Assembly (NCBI RefSeq): GCF_000282095.2
Contig: NZ_AKKC02000002.1
Coordinates: 124,001 to 188,000, forward strand
Direction: 5' to 3'
From: Rhizobium sp. CF080
Lineage (GTDB): Bacteria; Pseudomonadota; Alphaproteobacteria; Rhizobiales; Rhizobiaceae
DNA length: 64,000 nt
The position numbers and the translations under genes were made by a program. The stretch's first letter is position 1. Every line of letters begins with the position of its first letter. Positions 52,637 to 63,406 of the stretch are shown in pieces. Below the pieces are notes generated by a model. That model was not told where the DNA came from. It searched no databases and saw only the letters and a program-made list of their open reading frames with translations.

Positions 52637-53518
52637 TCAGAGCGCACCCACATCACGCAGAACCGCACCGATCTCGGCACGAGCCGCCTCACCGAGCGGC
52701 ACCTGCGGCGCCATCGGCGCGCCAACCGGAAAGCCCTGAAGCTCGAGCGCCGTCTTGATGCAGGCGGCGATCGAATATTTCGCGAAGATCTCGTTGACGC
52801 GCCAAAGCAGACGCTGCAATTCCATTGCCTTTGCCCAGTCCCCCGCCTTCGCCGCTTCGTAAAGGGCAATGCTCTGGCGCGGCACGATGCAGGCGGGACC
52901 GGCCATCCAGCCAACCCCACCGATCATCATCACGCAGACCGGAATATGCGCGGAGGCGGCGAACACCTCCATCCGGCCGCGGGTCCGCTCGATGATGGAG
53001 AGGAGGCGCCCGGTATTGGTCGAGGCATCCTTGATGTAACGGATGTTCTCGACATGGCTCAGACGCTCGATGACCGGGAGCGTGAGATCGGAACGCTGGA
53101 ACTGAGGATTGGTGTAGAGAACGACCGGCCGGCCCTTCGCTGCCTTGGCGATAGCCGTAAAATAGGCTTCGACGCCCTCGTCGCTGATCGGGAAATAGGC
53201 TTCGAGAATAGCCAATATTCCGTCGGCCCCGGCCTCGACCATGTATTCCGTCTGAGCAACCGCATCGCTGGTCGACGTAGACGCCACGCCGGCGACAACG
53301 GGCACCCGGCTGCGATTGGCCGAGATTACCGTGTCGACGACGTGACGCCGCTGCTCTTGGGAGAGATAGGCAAATTCACCAGTGCTGCCGAGCGGCGTCA
53401 GGCCATGGACGCCCGCGTCGATCAGGTGATCCACCAGATCAGTCAGCACGCCTTCCATCACCGCACCCGACTGATCGATCGGCGAAACAAGGTAGGGGAA
53501 AACACCGCTGAAAGACAT
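52637..53518 (-). CDS. DapA/NanA-family class I aldolase (dihydrodipicolinate synthase-like)
   Basis: 293 aa (beta/alpha)8 barrel that forms a Schiff base. GSTGE at residues 44-48 matches the family GxxGE motif, Tyr135 lies in VLYTNPQ and Lys163 in RYIKDAS. The family includes dihydrodipicolinate synthase, sialic-acid lyase, 2-keto-3-deoxy-gluconate aldolase and others. Setting (catabolic transporter operon, not lysine synthesis) argues for a lyase of a keto-acid sugar or similar; this is inference. It lies 21 bases after the solute-binding protein gene and precedes the hydrolases. Confidence 0.85.
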   Translation of the reverse strand: MSFSGVFPYLVSPIDQSGAVMEGVLTDLVDHLIDAGVHGLTPLGSTGEFAYLSQEQRRHVVDTVISANRSRVPVVAGVASTSTSDAVAQTEYMVEAGADGILAILEAYFPISDEGVEAYFTAIAKAAKGRPVVLYTNPQFQRSDLTLPVIERLSHVENIRYIKDASTNTGRLLSIIERTRGRMEVFAASAHIPVCVMMIGGVGWMAGPACIVPRQSIALYEAAKAGDWAKAMELQRLLWRVNEIFAKYSIAACIKTALELQGFPVGAPMAPQVPLGEAARAEIGAVLRDVGAL

Positions 53519-53539
53519 GATGGATCACCGCTTTCCGGA

Positions 53540-55090
53540 TCAGTTCGGCTTCACATAGTAGGGAAGCGTGTAGGCGTCCGACCGGCCTTCATAGGAAAGG
53601 CCGTTCTTGAGAGCCCAGGTGTTGGCGAGGTAAAAGACCGGGATGACACCGAGATCCGTCATGGCGATCTCGGTCGCCTTCTTCAGGAGCGCCTCGCGCT
53701 TGGTATCGTCGAGCGTGCCGCGGGCTTCGCTCAGCGCCTTGTCGAACTCCGGATTGGAGTAGCGGCCACGATTGCCCTGCCCTGCCTTCTCGCCATAGGT
53801 CTCGAGGATCGGGCCGAGCACGCCGGAGGCTTCGCCGGTTTCGACAGCGGCACCACCCATGATGAAGCTGAACTCCAGATTGGAAGCGCGCGTGAAGTAG
53901 ACGCTGCCCGGCAGCGTCACGACTTCCGTCTTGATGCCGATGCGGCTGAAGAACTGGCCAATCGCCTGTGCGACCTTGGAGTCGTTCGGATAACGGTCGT
54001 TCGATGCGTGGAAGGTCAACGAGAAACCGTCCGGGTAACCGGCCTTGGCCAGCAGTTCCTTGGCCTTGTTCGGGTCGTAGGCATCGACCTTGATGGCCGG
54101 ATCATAGCCGAAATAACCTTCCGGAACGACCTGTCCAGCCGGCACGCCCTGGCCGTCCATGATGCGATCGACGAGCGCCTCACGGTTGATCGAAAGAGAA
54201 AGCGCACGGCGCACGTCCGGCTTCAGCAGCGGGTTCTTGCCGTCCGGCCCCTTGGCGAAAGGCGATTCCTCGCGGCCCTGGTCCATGTGAAGATACATGA
54301 TGCGGTTACCCGCCACATTGACGACCTTGAGCTTGTCGGACGCCTGGAGCTTGCGCGTGTCGGCAGTCGGGATGCTCTCGATCATGTCGACGTCGCCGGA
54401 AAGCATGGCGGCGACACGGGCGCTGCTGTTCTTGAACACCCGGAACGTCACCTTGTCCCAAGCCGCCTTCTCGCCCCAATAGCCGTCGTTGCGCGCGACG
54501 ACAACGTTGTCGTCCGGCGTCCAGGAGACGAATTTGAACGGACCGGTGCCGATGACGCCCTTGCCCGAGTTCATGTCTTCGGTGGTCGTCTTTTCCATCT
54601 CGGCCGGCAGGATGGCGATGCGGCTGAGGTTGTTCAGAAGCAGCGGCGTCGGGCCGTCCGTCTTGATACGGACCGTGAGCGGATCGACGGCGGTAACGTC
54701 GGTGATCGCCTTTACATAGGCTGCGAACGAGCTTGGGCTATTCTTCGAGGCGAGCGGCACGCGCTTGATGCTGGCGACGACGTCTTCAGCCGTGAAGTCG
54801 CTGCCGTCGTGGAACTTGACGTTCGGCCGCAGCTTGAACTCCCAGGTCGTATCATCGATCGTCTTCCAGGATGCGGCGAGTGCCGGCTGGATCTGCTGCT
54901 TGGCGTCCTGATTGACAAGGCCATCGAAGAGGTTGCGCGCCATGGCGCTGTTCGGGCCGACGACATAGAACTGCGGATCCATGGACGTGGTCGAGGCGGC
55001 CAGGCCAACGGTCAGGTCCTTCGCATGGGCTGCGAACGGTACGGCAAAGACTGACGCTGCCAATGCGGCTGCGATCGTAAGGAATTTCAT
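53540..55090 (-). CDS. Periplasmic solute-binding protein, family 5 (oligopeptide-type)
   Basis: 516 aa from ATG 55090, preceded by GGAGGAG; the frame extends further upstream without features. Signal peptide LTIAAALAASVFAVPFAAHA. Family-5 blocks: TTSMDPQFYVVGPNSAMARNLFDGLVNQD, TWEFKLRPNVKFHDGSDFTAEDVVASIKRV, RRALSLSINREALVDRIMDGQGVPAGQVVPEG, and the DPNKAKELLAKAGYPDG block. First gene of the operon and the specificity determinant of this importer. Family-5 proteins bind peptides, but also sugars, nucleosides and opines, so ligand is open. Confidence 0.93.
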   Translation of the reverse strand: MKFLTIAAALAASVFAVPFAAHAKDLTVGLAASTTSMDPQFYVVGPNSAMARNLFDGLVNQDAKQQIQPALAASWKTIDDTTWEFKLRPNVKFHDGSDFTAEDVVASIKRVPLASKNSPSSFAAYVKAITDVTAVDPLTVRIKTDGPTPLLLNNLSRIAILPAEMEKTTTEDMNSGKGVIGTGPFKFVSWTPDDNVVVARNDGYWGEKAAWDKVTFRVFKNSSARVAAMLSGDVDMIESIPTADTRKLQASDKLKVVNVAGNRIMYLHMDQGREESPFAKGPDGKNPLLKPDVRRALSLSINREALVDRIMDGQGVPAGQVVPEGYFGYDPAIKVDAYDPNKAKELLAKAGYPDGFSLTFHASNDRYPNDSKVAQAIGQFFSRIGIKTEVVTLPGSVYFTRASNLEFSFIMGGAAVETGEASGVLGPILETYGEKAGQGNRGRYSNPEFDKALSEARGTLDDTKREALLKKATEIAMTDLGVIPVFYLANTWALKNGLSYEGRSDAYTLPYYVKPN

Positions 55091-55225
55091 GATGGAGCTC
55101 CTCCGGTGTTTCCGAAATCCGCGCTCTCCCTGCGGATTAGACATGCCATTAGAGCCTCTGCCCAGAAAAGAAAAATTGCATTTGGTGTTCCATTCATGTC
55201 CTAATGTTATGGGAGGGCACAGCGC
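55091..55225. promoter_or_regulatory. Divergent promoter region, ABC operon and lysR-type gene
   Basis: 135 bases separate the transporter operon (- strand) from the LysR gene (+ strand). A CATT-N8-AATG dyad (55191-55206) lies close to the regulator start and is a weak candidate for its binding site; it does not fit the T-N11-A rule exactly. Confidence 0.4.
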
Positions 55226-56107
55226 ATGCGATTGAAGCCACGACAGGTCGAAGCCTTCAGAAGCGTGATGATGACGGGTGGCATCACCGCCGCCGCCGAG
55301 GTTATGAACGTCACGCAGCCTGCCGTCAGCCGCCTCATCCGTGACCTGGAGGAAATCCTCGAAATCAGGCTGTTCGAACGGGTCGGGACCCGGCTCATGC
55401 CGACAGCCGAGGCGACGCAGCTCTTCCGGGAGGTCGAGCGGCTTTATCTCGGCCTCGACCAAATTGCCCAGGCCGCGGACGATATCCGCCGGCACAAGAA
55501 CATCGTGCTGAGGATCGCCAGCGTCACTTCGCTGGTCCGGCCCTACCTGCACCAGGCGATCATCGACGTCGTCGGCAACCGTCTGGACATCCCCTTGGTG
55601 ATCGATGTCGAAAACAGCCGGCATATCTGGGACATGGTCGAGAAAAACCGCTACGATCTCGGCTTCGTCTTCGGCTCGCCGCGCATGGCGGACAAGAACG
55701 CGATCCTGCTGCACGGTTCGCATGCGGTCGCCGCCATGGCGCCGGGCCATCGGCTGGCGTCTCGCAAGGTCATCACGCCTGCCGACCTTCTGGACGAGCG
55801 TGTCCTGATCCCGGGCCGCAATTCACCGCTGAGGCTGGCGCTGGACCGCGCCTTTTCGAATGAAGACCATCAACCGATCAGCACCATGGAAACCTCGATG
55901 CTGAACTGCTGCTATTTCGCGGCATCGGGAATGGGTGTCGGCATCGTCGACCATACGAGCCTTCGCTCCGCCGGCGCCGACATCATCGCCATTCCGTTCG
56001 AGCCGAGGATCGAAGTCTCCTATTTCGCCATTCGTCCGTCGGGCGGGCAGCGCATTGCCGTGCTGGACGACATCGTGAGGCGGATGGGCGAATTGATGGG
56101 TCAGTAG
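55226..56107 (+). CDS. LysR-family transcriptional regulator
   Basis: 293 aa. The N-terminal winged helix-turn-helix is typical: LKPRQVEAFRSVMMTGGITAAAEVMNVTQPAVSRLIRDLEEILEIRLFERVGTRLMPTAEA (residues 3-63). The co-inducer-binding domain follows, with LRIASVTSLVRPYLHQAI. Divergent placement over a short gap makes it the likely controller of the 55090-46940 operon. It may also influence the second cluster, which converges on it. The effector is probably a metabolite of that operon (inference). Confidence 0.92.
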   Translation: MRLKPRQVEAFRSVMMTGGITAAAEVMNVTQPAVSRLIRDLEEILEIRLFERVGTRLMPTAEATQLFREVERLYLGLDQIAQAADDIRRHKNIVLRIASVTSLVRPYLHQAIIDVVGNRLDIPLVIDVENSRHIWDMVEKNRYDLGFVFGSPRMADKNAILLHGSHAVAAMAPGHRLASRKVITPADLLDERVLIPGRNSPLRLALDRAFSNEDHQPISTMETSMLNCCYFAASGMGVGIVDHTSLRSAGADIIAIPFEPRIEVSYFAIRPSGGQRIAVLDDIVRRMGELMGQ

Positions 56108-56147
56108 CCACCGCTATCTATCAGCGCTTCGAAGACCTAAAACAGAA

Positions 56148-56174
56148 AGGAGCGGGATTCGACATCCCGCTCCT
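56148..56174. terminator. Convergent rho-independent terminator
   Basis: Perfect 11-bp stem, AGGAGCGGGAT (56148-56158) and ATCCCGCTCCT (56164-56174), with a 5-base loop. On the - strand it is followed by TTCTGTTTT, so it ends the second ABC operon. It also sits after lysR on the + strand. Confidence 0.9.
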
Positions 56175-56213
56175 GACGCTATCGATAGGATCTGAGAACG
56201 ACCGTTCTCCGGA

Positions 56214-57746
56214 TCATTCCACTTCGACATTCTCGACGGTTATGCCGGACTGAAAGGTCAGGAAGCCCGGGATATTGGTGAAGCCCTTGACCTTCTTGTT
56301 GAGGCCAAAACTCTGGTCGCGCCACATCAGATAGACGAACGGCGACTGTTCGAGGGCGCGATCCACGAACTGGCCGTAGATCTTTTCGCGCTCGCCGGCA
56401 TCGAGCGTGACGCGTCCCTTGTCCAGGAGATCGTTGATGACCGGGTCGTTGAAGTAGGCGGAGTTGTTGAGCCGCACCAGCTGCTGGCCGCCGTAGAAGA
56501 AGTTGCTGAGCCAGTCGGGGTCGGCGATATCTCCGGCCGTGCCGGCAACCAGGAAGTCGTAGTCACCCGCATTGTTCTTGGCGATACGGCCGGACCAGTC
56601 GGGGAGATCGAGCTTCGCCTTGATGCCGATCTTGGCAAGCTCGGCCTGGACGGCGATAGCGGTGTTGTTGTGGAAGCCGTATTGCGAGGTGGCGAGCAGC
56701 CGGGCTTCGAAACCGTCCGGATAGCCTGCCTTGGCGAGCAGTTCCTTGGCTTTCGCGATGTCGTACTTGAAGAAGTTCGCCTTTTCCTTCGAATACCCCA
56801 TGTAGCCTTCCGGGATTGCGATGCCGAACAGTGGGGTCCCGCGGCCGTTGAAGGCGGTGTTGATGACGGTCGCACGGTCGATTGCGTAGGAAATCGCCTG
56901 CCGCACTTCCGGCTTCGAGAAGGGCTCGAACTTGGTGTTGAACTGCAGCATCATGAACGGGCCGGTGGTGCTTGCCAGCTTCAGGTCCGAGCTGCCTTCG
57001 ATCGAACCGGCATCCTTCCACGGAACGTAGTCGATGATATCGACGTCGCCGGACTTCAGCGCGTTCACGCGGGTGTTTTCGTCGCCGTAGAAGACGTAGT
57101 GCACGTCATCGAGATGCGGCTTGCCCTTTTTGTAGTAGCCGTCGAACTTTTCGACGGTCAGCTCGCGGCCGCGCTCCCAGGTGGCGAACTTGAAGGGGCC
57201 GGCACCGACGGGCGCCGCATTCGGGTCCGTACCATGCGCCTTGATCCAGGCGGCCGGGATGATCGCCGATTCCGGAAGCGCCAGGTAATGCACCAACGGC
57301 ACGAACGGCTTGGAAAGCACCAGCTTCACGGTCTTGGCGTCCGGCGTCTCGATCGACTGGATGACGCCGAGTTCGTTCCGGTAGGTCGCCTTGCTGTCCT
57401 TGGCGGTCATGCGCTCGATGGACGCCTTGACGTCCGCCGACGTGACCGGAGAACCGTCATGGAACTTCGCGTCGCGCAGCTTGAACGTATAGTTGAGCGC
57501 ATCCGGAGCGACGTTGTAGCTCTCGGCGAGCTCCAGCGAGAGCTTGCCGTCGGCGCCGTAGTTGAAGAGGCCGCGATGGATCGCAAGCCGGATGGTGCGC
57601 GCCGGCGTGCCCGCATTGATGGTGCTTTCAAGCGTCGACGGCTCGCCGGAAATACCGAAATAGAGCGTGCCGCCATCCGCCAGCGCTTGATGAGCGAAGA
57701 CGCTCGATGCCAGGGCCAAGACGAGCCCGAAGATCTTCCTTTTCAT
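56214..57746 (-). CDS. Periplasmic solute-binding protein, family 5 (second cluster)
   Basis: 510 aa from ATG 57746, with AAAGGGG upstream; a longer frame to 57791 lacks a signal peptide at its start. Signal peptide KIFGLVLALASSVFAHQALA. Family-5 blocks: SGEPSTLESTINAGTPARTIRLAIHRGLFNYGADG, YTFKLRDAKFHDGSPVTSADVKASIERM, VRQAISYAIDRATVINTAFNGRGTPLFGIAIPEGYMGY and KELLAKAGYPDGFEA. It is the last gene of the operon, after the permeases, with 50 bases before it. Expected ligand is a glycated amino acid or related conjugate, from the enzymes upstream (inference). Confidence 0.93.
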   Translation of the reverse strand: MKRKIFGLVLALASSVFAHQALADGGTLYFGISGEPSTLESTINAGTPARTIRLAIHRGLFNYGADGKLSLELAESYNVAPDALNYTFKLRDAKFHDGSPVTSADVKASIERMTAKDSKATYRNELGVIQSIETPDAKTVKLVLSKPFVPLVHYLALPESAIIPAAWIKAHGTDPNAAPVGAGPFKFATWERGRELTVEKFDGYYKKGKPHLDDVHYVFYGDENTRVNALKSGDVDIIDYVPWKDAGSIEGSSDLKLASTTGPFMMLQFNTKFEPFSKPEVRQAISYAIDRATVINTAFNGRGTPLFGIAIPEGYMGYSKEKANFFKYDIAKAKELLAKAGYPDGFEARLLATSQYGFHNNTAIAVQAELAKIGIKAKLDLPDWSGRIAKNNAGDYDFLVAGTAGDIADPDWLSNFFYGGQQLVRLNNSAYFNDPVINDLLDKGRVTLDAGEREKIYGQFVDRALEQSPFVYLMWRDQSFGLNKKVKGFTNIPGFLTFQSGITVENVEVE

Positions 57747-57796
57747 GCTGTACCCCTTTTTTGCTTCTGTTTGTTGATGAGAAATTGCCATGTCCG

Positions 57797-58636
57797 TTAC
57801 TCCTCCCTGAGTCGTGGATCGAGAATGTCGCGCAGCCGGTCGCCCACCACGTTGATGGCAAGCACCGTCAAGGCGAGAAGAAGAGATGGCCAGATCACGT
57901 ACATCGGGTTCTGGCCGAGATAGCCGCGCGCGGTTCCGATCATCTGGCCCCAGGACGGCTCCGGCGGCACGATGCCGAGGCCGAGGAAGCTCAGGCCGGA
58001 TTCCAGAAGGATGGCGGCCGCGACCGTCAACGTTGCCTGCACGACCAGCGGCGACAGGATGTTCGGCAGGATGGCGGTGAAAACGACGCGGCGGGCTGAC
58101 GCGCCCATCGCATGTTCGGCCTCCATGAACTCCATCCGCGAGACCTGCAGCGTGGCGGCGTGCGCGACGCGGGCGAAATGCGGGACGTAGAGAACGCCGA
58201 TAACGACGGCGAGGCTGAAGATTCCGCTTTCCCAGAATCCGACCGCCAGGAGAGCCAGAAGGATGGGCGGGAAGCTCAGCATGATATCCACGCTGCGCAT
58301 GATCAGGAATGCGATCAGCGGCCGGCCATAAGCGCCCGCGATGCCGATCATGGTTCCGAGAACTCCGGCGATCACGGTCGCGCCGATCGCCACCAGCAAG
58401 GTCGGCTGAACCCCGATCAGCAGGCGGCTCAGCAGATCGCGGCCGAATTCGTCGGTGCCCAGAAAGTGGGCCGTGGAACTGCCCTGATTGACCGTCTGCG
58501 GATTGAGCAGGAACGGATCCTGCGGAGCAAGCCAGCTGCCGAAGACGCCGATGAAGACCACCGCGACGAGCAGCACGATGCTGGCAAGGAAGGACGGCTG
58601 GTTGCGGGTCGCGCGGAGAATTGCCTCGGGGATCAC
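57797..58636 (-). CDS. ABC transporter permease (DppC type, second cluster)
   Basis: 279 aa starting with GTG 58636, which overlaps the DppB stop (GTGA). N-terminal helix FLASIVLLVAVVFIGVFGSWLAPQDPF, then the OppC-type segment with STAHFLGTDEFGRDLLSRLL. The EAA loop is in EFMEAEHAMGASARRVVFTAILPNILSPLVVQ, and the ending is VVGDRLRDILDPRLREE. It is somewhat shorter than the first-cluster permease because it lacks the long N-terminal tail. Confidence 0.93.
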   Translation of the reverse strand: MIPEAILRATRNQPSFLASIVLLVAVVFIGVFGSWLAPQDPFLLNPQTVNQGSSTAHFLGTDEFGRDLLSRLLIGVQPTLLVAIGATVIAGVLGTMIGIAGAYGRPLIAFLIMRSVDIMLSFPPILLALLAVGFWESGIFSLAVVIGVLYVPHFARVAHAATLQVSRMEFMEAEHAMGASARRVVFTAILPNILSPLVVQATLTVAAAILLESGLSFLGLGIVPPEPSWGQMIGTARGYLGQNPMYVIWPSLLLALTVLAINVVGDRLRDILDPRLREE

Positions 58637-59603
58637 GAGCGTTTCCTCCGTATGCGCGGGTCGAGCAGGCTGTAGAGCAGCTCCACCACCAGGTTGATCA
58701 GGATGAACGCCGCCGCGATGGCCAGCATCGCCCCCTGGACCAGAGGATAGTTACGCGCCGATACGGCGCCAACGAGAAGCGTGCTGAGGCCCGGCCAGTT
58801 GAACATGGCTTCGACGAGAACCGTGCCGCCCATGAGGTTACCGAGCTGCAGGCCGATGATCGTGACGATCGGGATCGCGGCATTGCGCAGGACGTGCTGC
58901 CAAATGATCCGCCGTTCGGACATGCCTTTGGCACGCAGCGCGCGGACGAAATCGCGGCCGAGGATTTCCAGCATGGAGGAGCGCGTCATCCGGGCGATCG
59001 ACGCGGCCAGACCGAAGCCCAGAGCCAGCGCCGGCAAGGCCAGCTTGCGGAAATGCTCCAGCGCGTTGCGCGAGATATCCGTGTAGCCGCTTGCCGGAAG
59101 CCAGCCGAGCTTCAGGCTGAAGAACAGCACCAGCAGCGTGCCCATGATATAGACCGGCACCGATATGCCGATCGTCGCGAGCGAGGTCAGCACCGTATCG
59201 CGCATGCTGCCCCGCTTGAGTGCGGCCGCAATGCCGAGCGGAACGCCGATGAGCGTTGCAATGACGATCGCCGCAAATGCGAGCTCGAGTGTGCGCGGCA
59301 GGTTCTGCATCACGTAGTTGGCGACCGGATAACCGTTGGTCAGCGACTTGCCGAAATCGAGATGCAGCGCGTTCCAGAGCCAGACGAAATATTGGGACAC
59401 CACCGGCTGGTCGAGGCCGAGCTGGCTGCGCATCGAGGCGATTGCCTCCGGCGACGGATTGCTGTCGGCACCGAGGAGCAGGAGCACGGGATCGCCCGGC
59501 ATGATGTACATGACGGAGAAGATCAGTGTAGCGACCACCAGAAGCTGGACTAAGGCCGTCAGGAGCTTTCGCGCGGCAAGGAGCAGAGCCCCGATCGAGG
59601 CGT

Positions 59604-59607
<4 letters not shown>
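58633..59607 (-). CDS. ABC transporter permease (DppB type, second cluster)
   Basis: 324 aa. N-terminal helix ALVQLLVVATLIFSVMYIMPGDPVLLLLG with the MPGDP motif of DppB proteins. The EAA loop is in VRALRAKGMSERRIIWQHVLRNAAIPIVTIIG. The C-terminal end is LVVELLYSLLDPRIRRKRS. Same length as its first-cluster counterpart but clearly diverged. Starts overlapping the ATPase stop by 4 bases. Confidence 0.93.
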
Positions 59608-61307
<1,700 letters not shown>

Positions 61308-61318
61308 CCGACCTCCTC

Positions 61319-62212
61319 TCAGACGTGTTCGTTGGTGGGGATGGGAGCGGCATAGCCGAACGCACCGTCGATCCCGCAGATTTCGGCTGCAAACTTGCTG
61401 CCCTTTTCCATGGCGATAGCGATGGCGTCCGCCGAAGGCCGGCTGCCGCGCGTCCAGCCTGCCGCGAGCAGTGAAAGGAGTGTCGCTGTAATGAACGCAT
61501 CGCCGGCGCCGAGCGTATCGACGACATTGGCAGGCTTTGGCATGACCGAAACGAAGTCTTCGCCGTTATAGGCCGTGGCGCCTTCCGGTCCGAAGGTCGC
61601 CAAGGCCAGGCTGCAACCGTTGGAAACGGCTTCGCGCAGGACAGCAAGACCGCGTTCACGACCGACGTCGCCCGCCGAAAGCGCTGCAAAATCAAGATGC
61701 GGCGTTACGGGTCCGATCAGATCGTCCACCTGCCAGCGATAGGAAAAGTCATAGGAAAGCAGGGCGCTCGCGCCCTTCAATGCCGCCAGATGCGGATTGA
61801 GATGGCTGTAGCAGCTCGTGTGCACGAGGCGGAAACCGGCAATATAGTCTAGATCGGCCTGGTCTGGCGTGAAGGGATTTTCGCGCGCGACGCCGCCCTT
61901 GTTGGAAAAGACGAATTCGCGGTTTCCATCAACGACGCGCACATCCGCATGGCCGTTCTCGCCTTCGACAATCCGGCAGAGCGATGTCGGAATGGCAAGC
62001 TCTTCCAGCGTGGAGCGCACATGGCGTCCGGCGGTATCCGTACCGAACGTACCGAGAAAAGCCGCATCCGCGCCGAGCATCTTGGCGTAGGCCGAAAAAT
62101 TGAGCGCATTGCCGCCCGGGTACATCTTGCCCGCATGCAGGTAACGGTCGACGACGTTGTCGCCCAGTCCGAGGACCCTGAGGCCCGAATATGTCTTGTC
62201 CGGCGTCATCAT
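61319..62212 (-). CDS. PfkB-family sugar kinase, FrlD-like (Amadori-compound 6-kinase candidate)
   Basis: 297 aa from ATG 62212 (a second ATG follows directly). PfkB signatures: the N-terminal GGN motif in MYPGGNALNFSAYAKMLGADAAFLGTFGTDTAG (from residue 30) and the C-terminal DTLGAGDAF (residues 232-240) with catalytic Asp238. The start GLGDNVVDRYLHAGKMYPGGN resembles fructoselysine 6-kinase (FrlD) more than ribokinase. Together with the adjacent FrlB-like protein it points to phosphorylation of a fructosamine at C6. Substrate specificity is inferred, not proven; other PfkB sugars remain possible. Confidence 0.82.
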   Translation of the reverse strand: MMTPDKTYSGLRVLGLGDNVVDRYLHAGKMYPGGNALNFSAYAKMLGADAAFLGTFGTDTAGRHVRSTLEELAIPTSLCRIVEGENGHADVRVVDGNREFVFSNKGGVARENPFTPDQADLDYIAGFRLVHTSCYSHLNPHLAALKGASALLSYDFSYRWQVDDLIGPVTPHLDFAALSAGDVGRERGLAVLREAVSNGCSLALATFGPEGATAYNGEDFVSVMPKPANVVDTLGAGDAFITATLLSLLAAGWTRGSRPSADAIAIAMEKGSKFAAEICGIDGAFGYAAPIPTNEHV

Positions 62213-62280
62213 TCCCCGACCGCCTTCCCTGTCGTGCGGTGCCGAGACGGGTGGGACATCCGCCGATCGCGCAGCCCGAC

Positions 62281-62303
62281 CCGGCGCGAAACTCTCGCGC
62301 CGG
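62281..62303 (-). other. Intra-operon stem-loop between the SIS gene and the kinase gene
   Basis: A perfect 9-bp stem, CCGGCGCGA (62281-62289) and TCGCGCCGG (62295-62303), lies in the 124-base gap. No T-run follows on the - strand. It could stabilise or attenuate the mRNA inside the operon. Confidence 0.45.
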
Positions 62304-62336
62304 GATTGAAGGCGATGTGGGCGGACGTCTTCGTCA

Positions 62337-63383
62337 TCAGTAGTCGACTTTCCACATGTAGCGGCGCACGCTGAGCGGATGCTCGCGCAGAACCGAGAGC
62401 GTATGCGCGAACCAGTACCAGGTGACGCCAATCACGAAGGGAGACAGCAGCGGCGAGACGTCCTCGTAGCGGCCGGCATCAAAGGTGATGATCTTGTCCG
62501 TGACGCGGCGGGTGAACTTTAGCGCTCGCTGGTCGATCTTGCGGTTCTCGCCGTTGTCCATCAGGAAGACGTAGGCCATCTCCGGATCGGCGACCTCAAA
62601 CGGGCCGTGGCGGAATTCGCCCGAATGGATGTCGGACGCGTCGAGCCACAGCATCTCGTTGAAGATGCAGATCGAATACTGGTAGTTCAGCGCCGACAGA
62701 ATGCCGCTCGAAAGAACATAGTATATGTTCTCGTCCTTGTAGCGGCGGGCGAGTTCCATGCCGCGCTCGCGCTCGGCATTCTTGATGTCGTGCAGCTTGG
62801 CCGGCATCGCTTCCAGATCGGCGATGAGCTGGGCGCCCACCGGGTTGCCGAGGCGCTTCAGGAAATGGGCGGCGAAGAGATAGGCGATCATCGTCTTCGG
62901 CATGCCCGGCAACTCCTTGCTGTAGGGCAGCAGGTAGTCGCAGATCTTCGCAAGGCCGCTGTCGTGACCCGAGGTCAGCGCCACGGTGACGGCGCCGGTC
63001 GTCTTGGCCCAGCGGGCGGCGACGACCGTGTCTTCGGTCTCACCGTTATGGGACGTGAGGAGCACGACGGCCTTTTCATTGACGGGCTTCGGACGGCGCG
63101 TTTCGAGTTCCGTCGAGTTGATGCGCTCGATCCTGAGGTCGCAATATTTGTCGAGGATGTATTTGACCGGCTCGATATAGGAGTTCGAGCCGCCGGCACC
63201 GACCAGATAGATGGAGTCGATCTGGCGCGAAGAGAAGATTTCATCGACCAGCTTTTCGGCAACCGGGTTGCCGTCACGGAAGGTCATCTCCAGGACGCCC
63301 TTCAGATAGTCGCCTTCCAGGTAGTTCGGGTTCGGAGCGGACTTGATCTGTTCGTCGCTCGGCGTCAGGTTTTCGAGAGCCAT
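62337..63383 (-). CDS. SIS-domain sugar-phosphate deglycase/isomerase, FrlB-like
   Basis: 348 aa from ATG 63383, which has GGAG ten bases upstream; an ATG at 63392 is too close to that site. Two SIS folds: the first has YLVGAGGSNSYIEPVKYILDKY and VVLLTSHNGETEDTVVAARWAK, the phosphosugar loops. The second contains DIHSGEFRHGPFE, in which Glu256 and His259 resemble the Glu/His pair used by FrlB/FraB fructosamine-6-phosphate deglycases. The family cleaves fructosamine-6-P to glucose-6-P plus amino acid. Alternatives are glucosamine-6-P deaminase/isomerase-like roles (AgaS, GlmS C-domain). Next to a FrlD-like kinase the deglycase reading is best. Confidence 0.78.
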   Translation of the reverse strand: MALENLTPSDEQIKSAPNPNYLEGDYLKGVLEMTFRDGNPVAEKLVDEIFSSRQIDSIYLVGAGGSNSYIEPVKYILDKYCDLRIERINSTELETRRPKPVNEKAVVLLTSHNGETEDTVVAARWAKTTGAVTVALTSGHDSGLAKICDYLLPYSKELPGMPKTMIAYLFAAHFLKRLGNPVGAQLIADLEAMPAKLHDIKNAERERGMELARRYKDENIYYVLSSGILSALNYQYSICIFNEMLWLDASDIHSGEFRHGPFEVADPEMAYVFLMDNGENRKIDQRALKFTRRVTDKIITFDAGRYEDVSPLLSPFVIGVTWYWFAHTLSVLREHPLSVRRYMWKVDY

Positions 63384-63406
63384 GTTATTCATTCTCCAAA
63401 GGGAAT

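Noticed and set aside
52616-55054. Very long + strand frame (812 codons) across the aldolase and solute-binding protein genes
   Set aside because: Antisense to two genes with complete catalytic motifs and signal peptide; composition is Arg/His-rich as expected for an antisense frame of GC-rich DNA.
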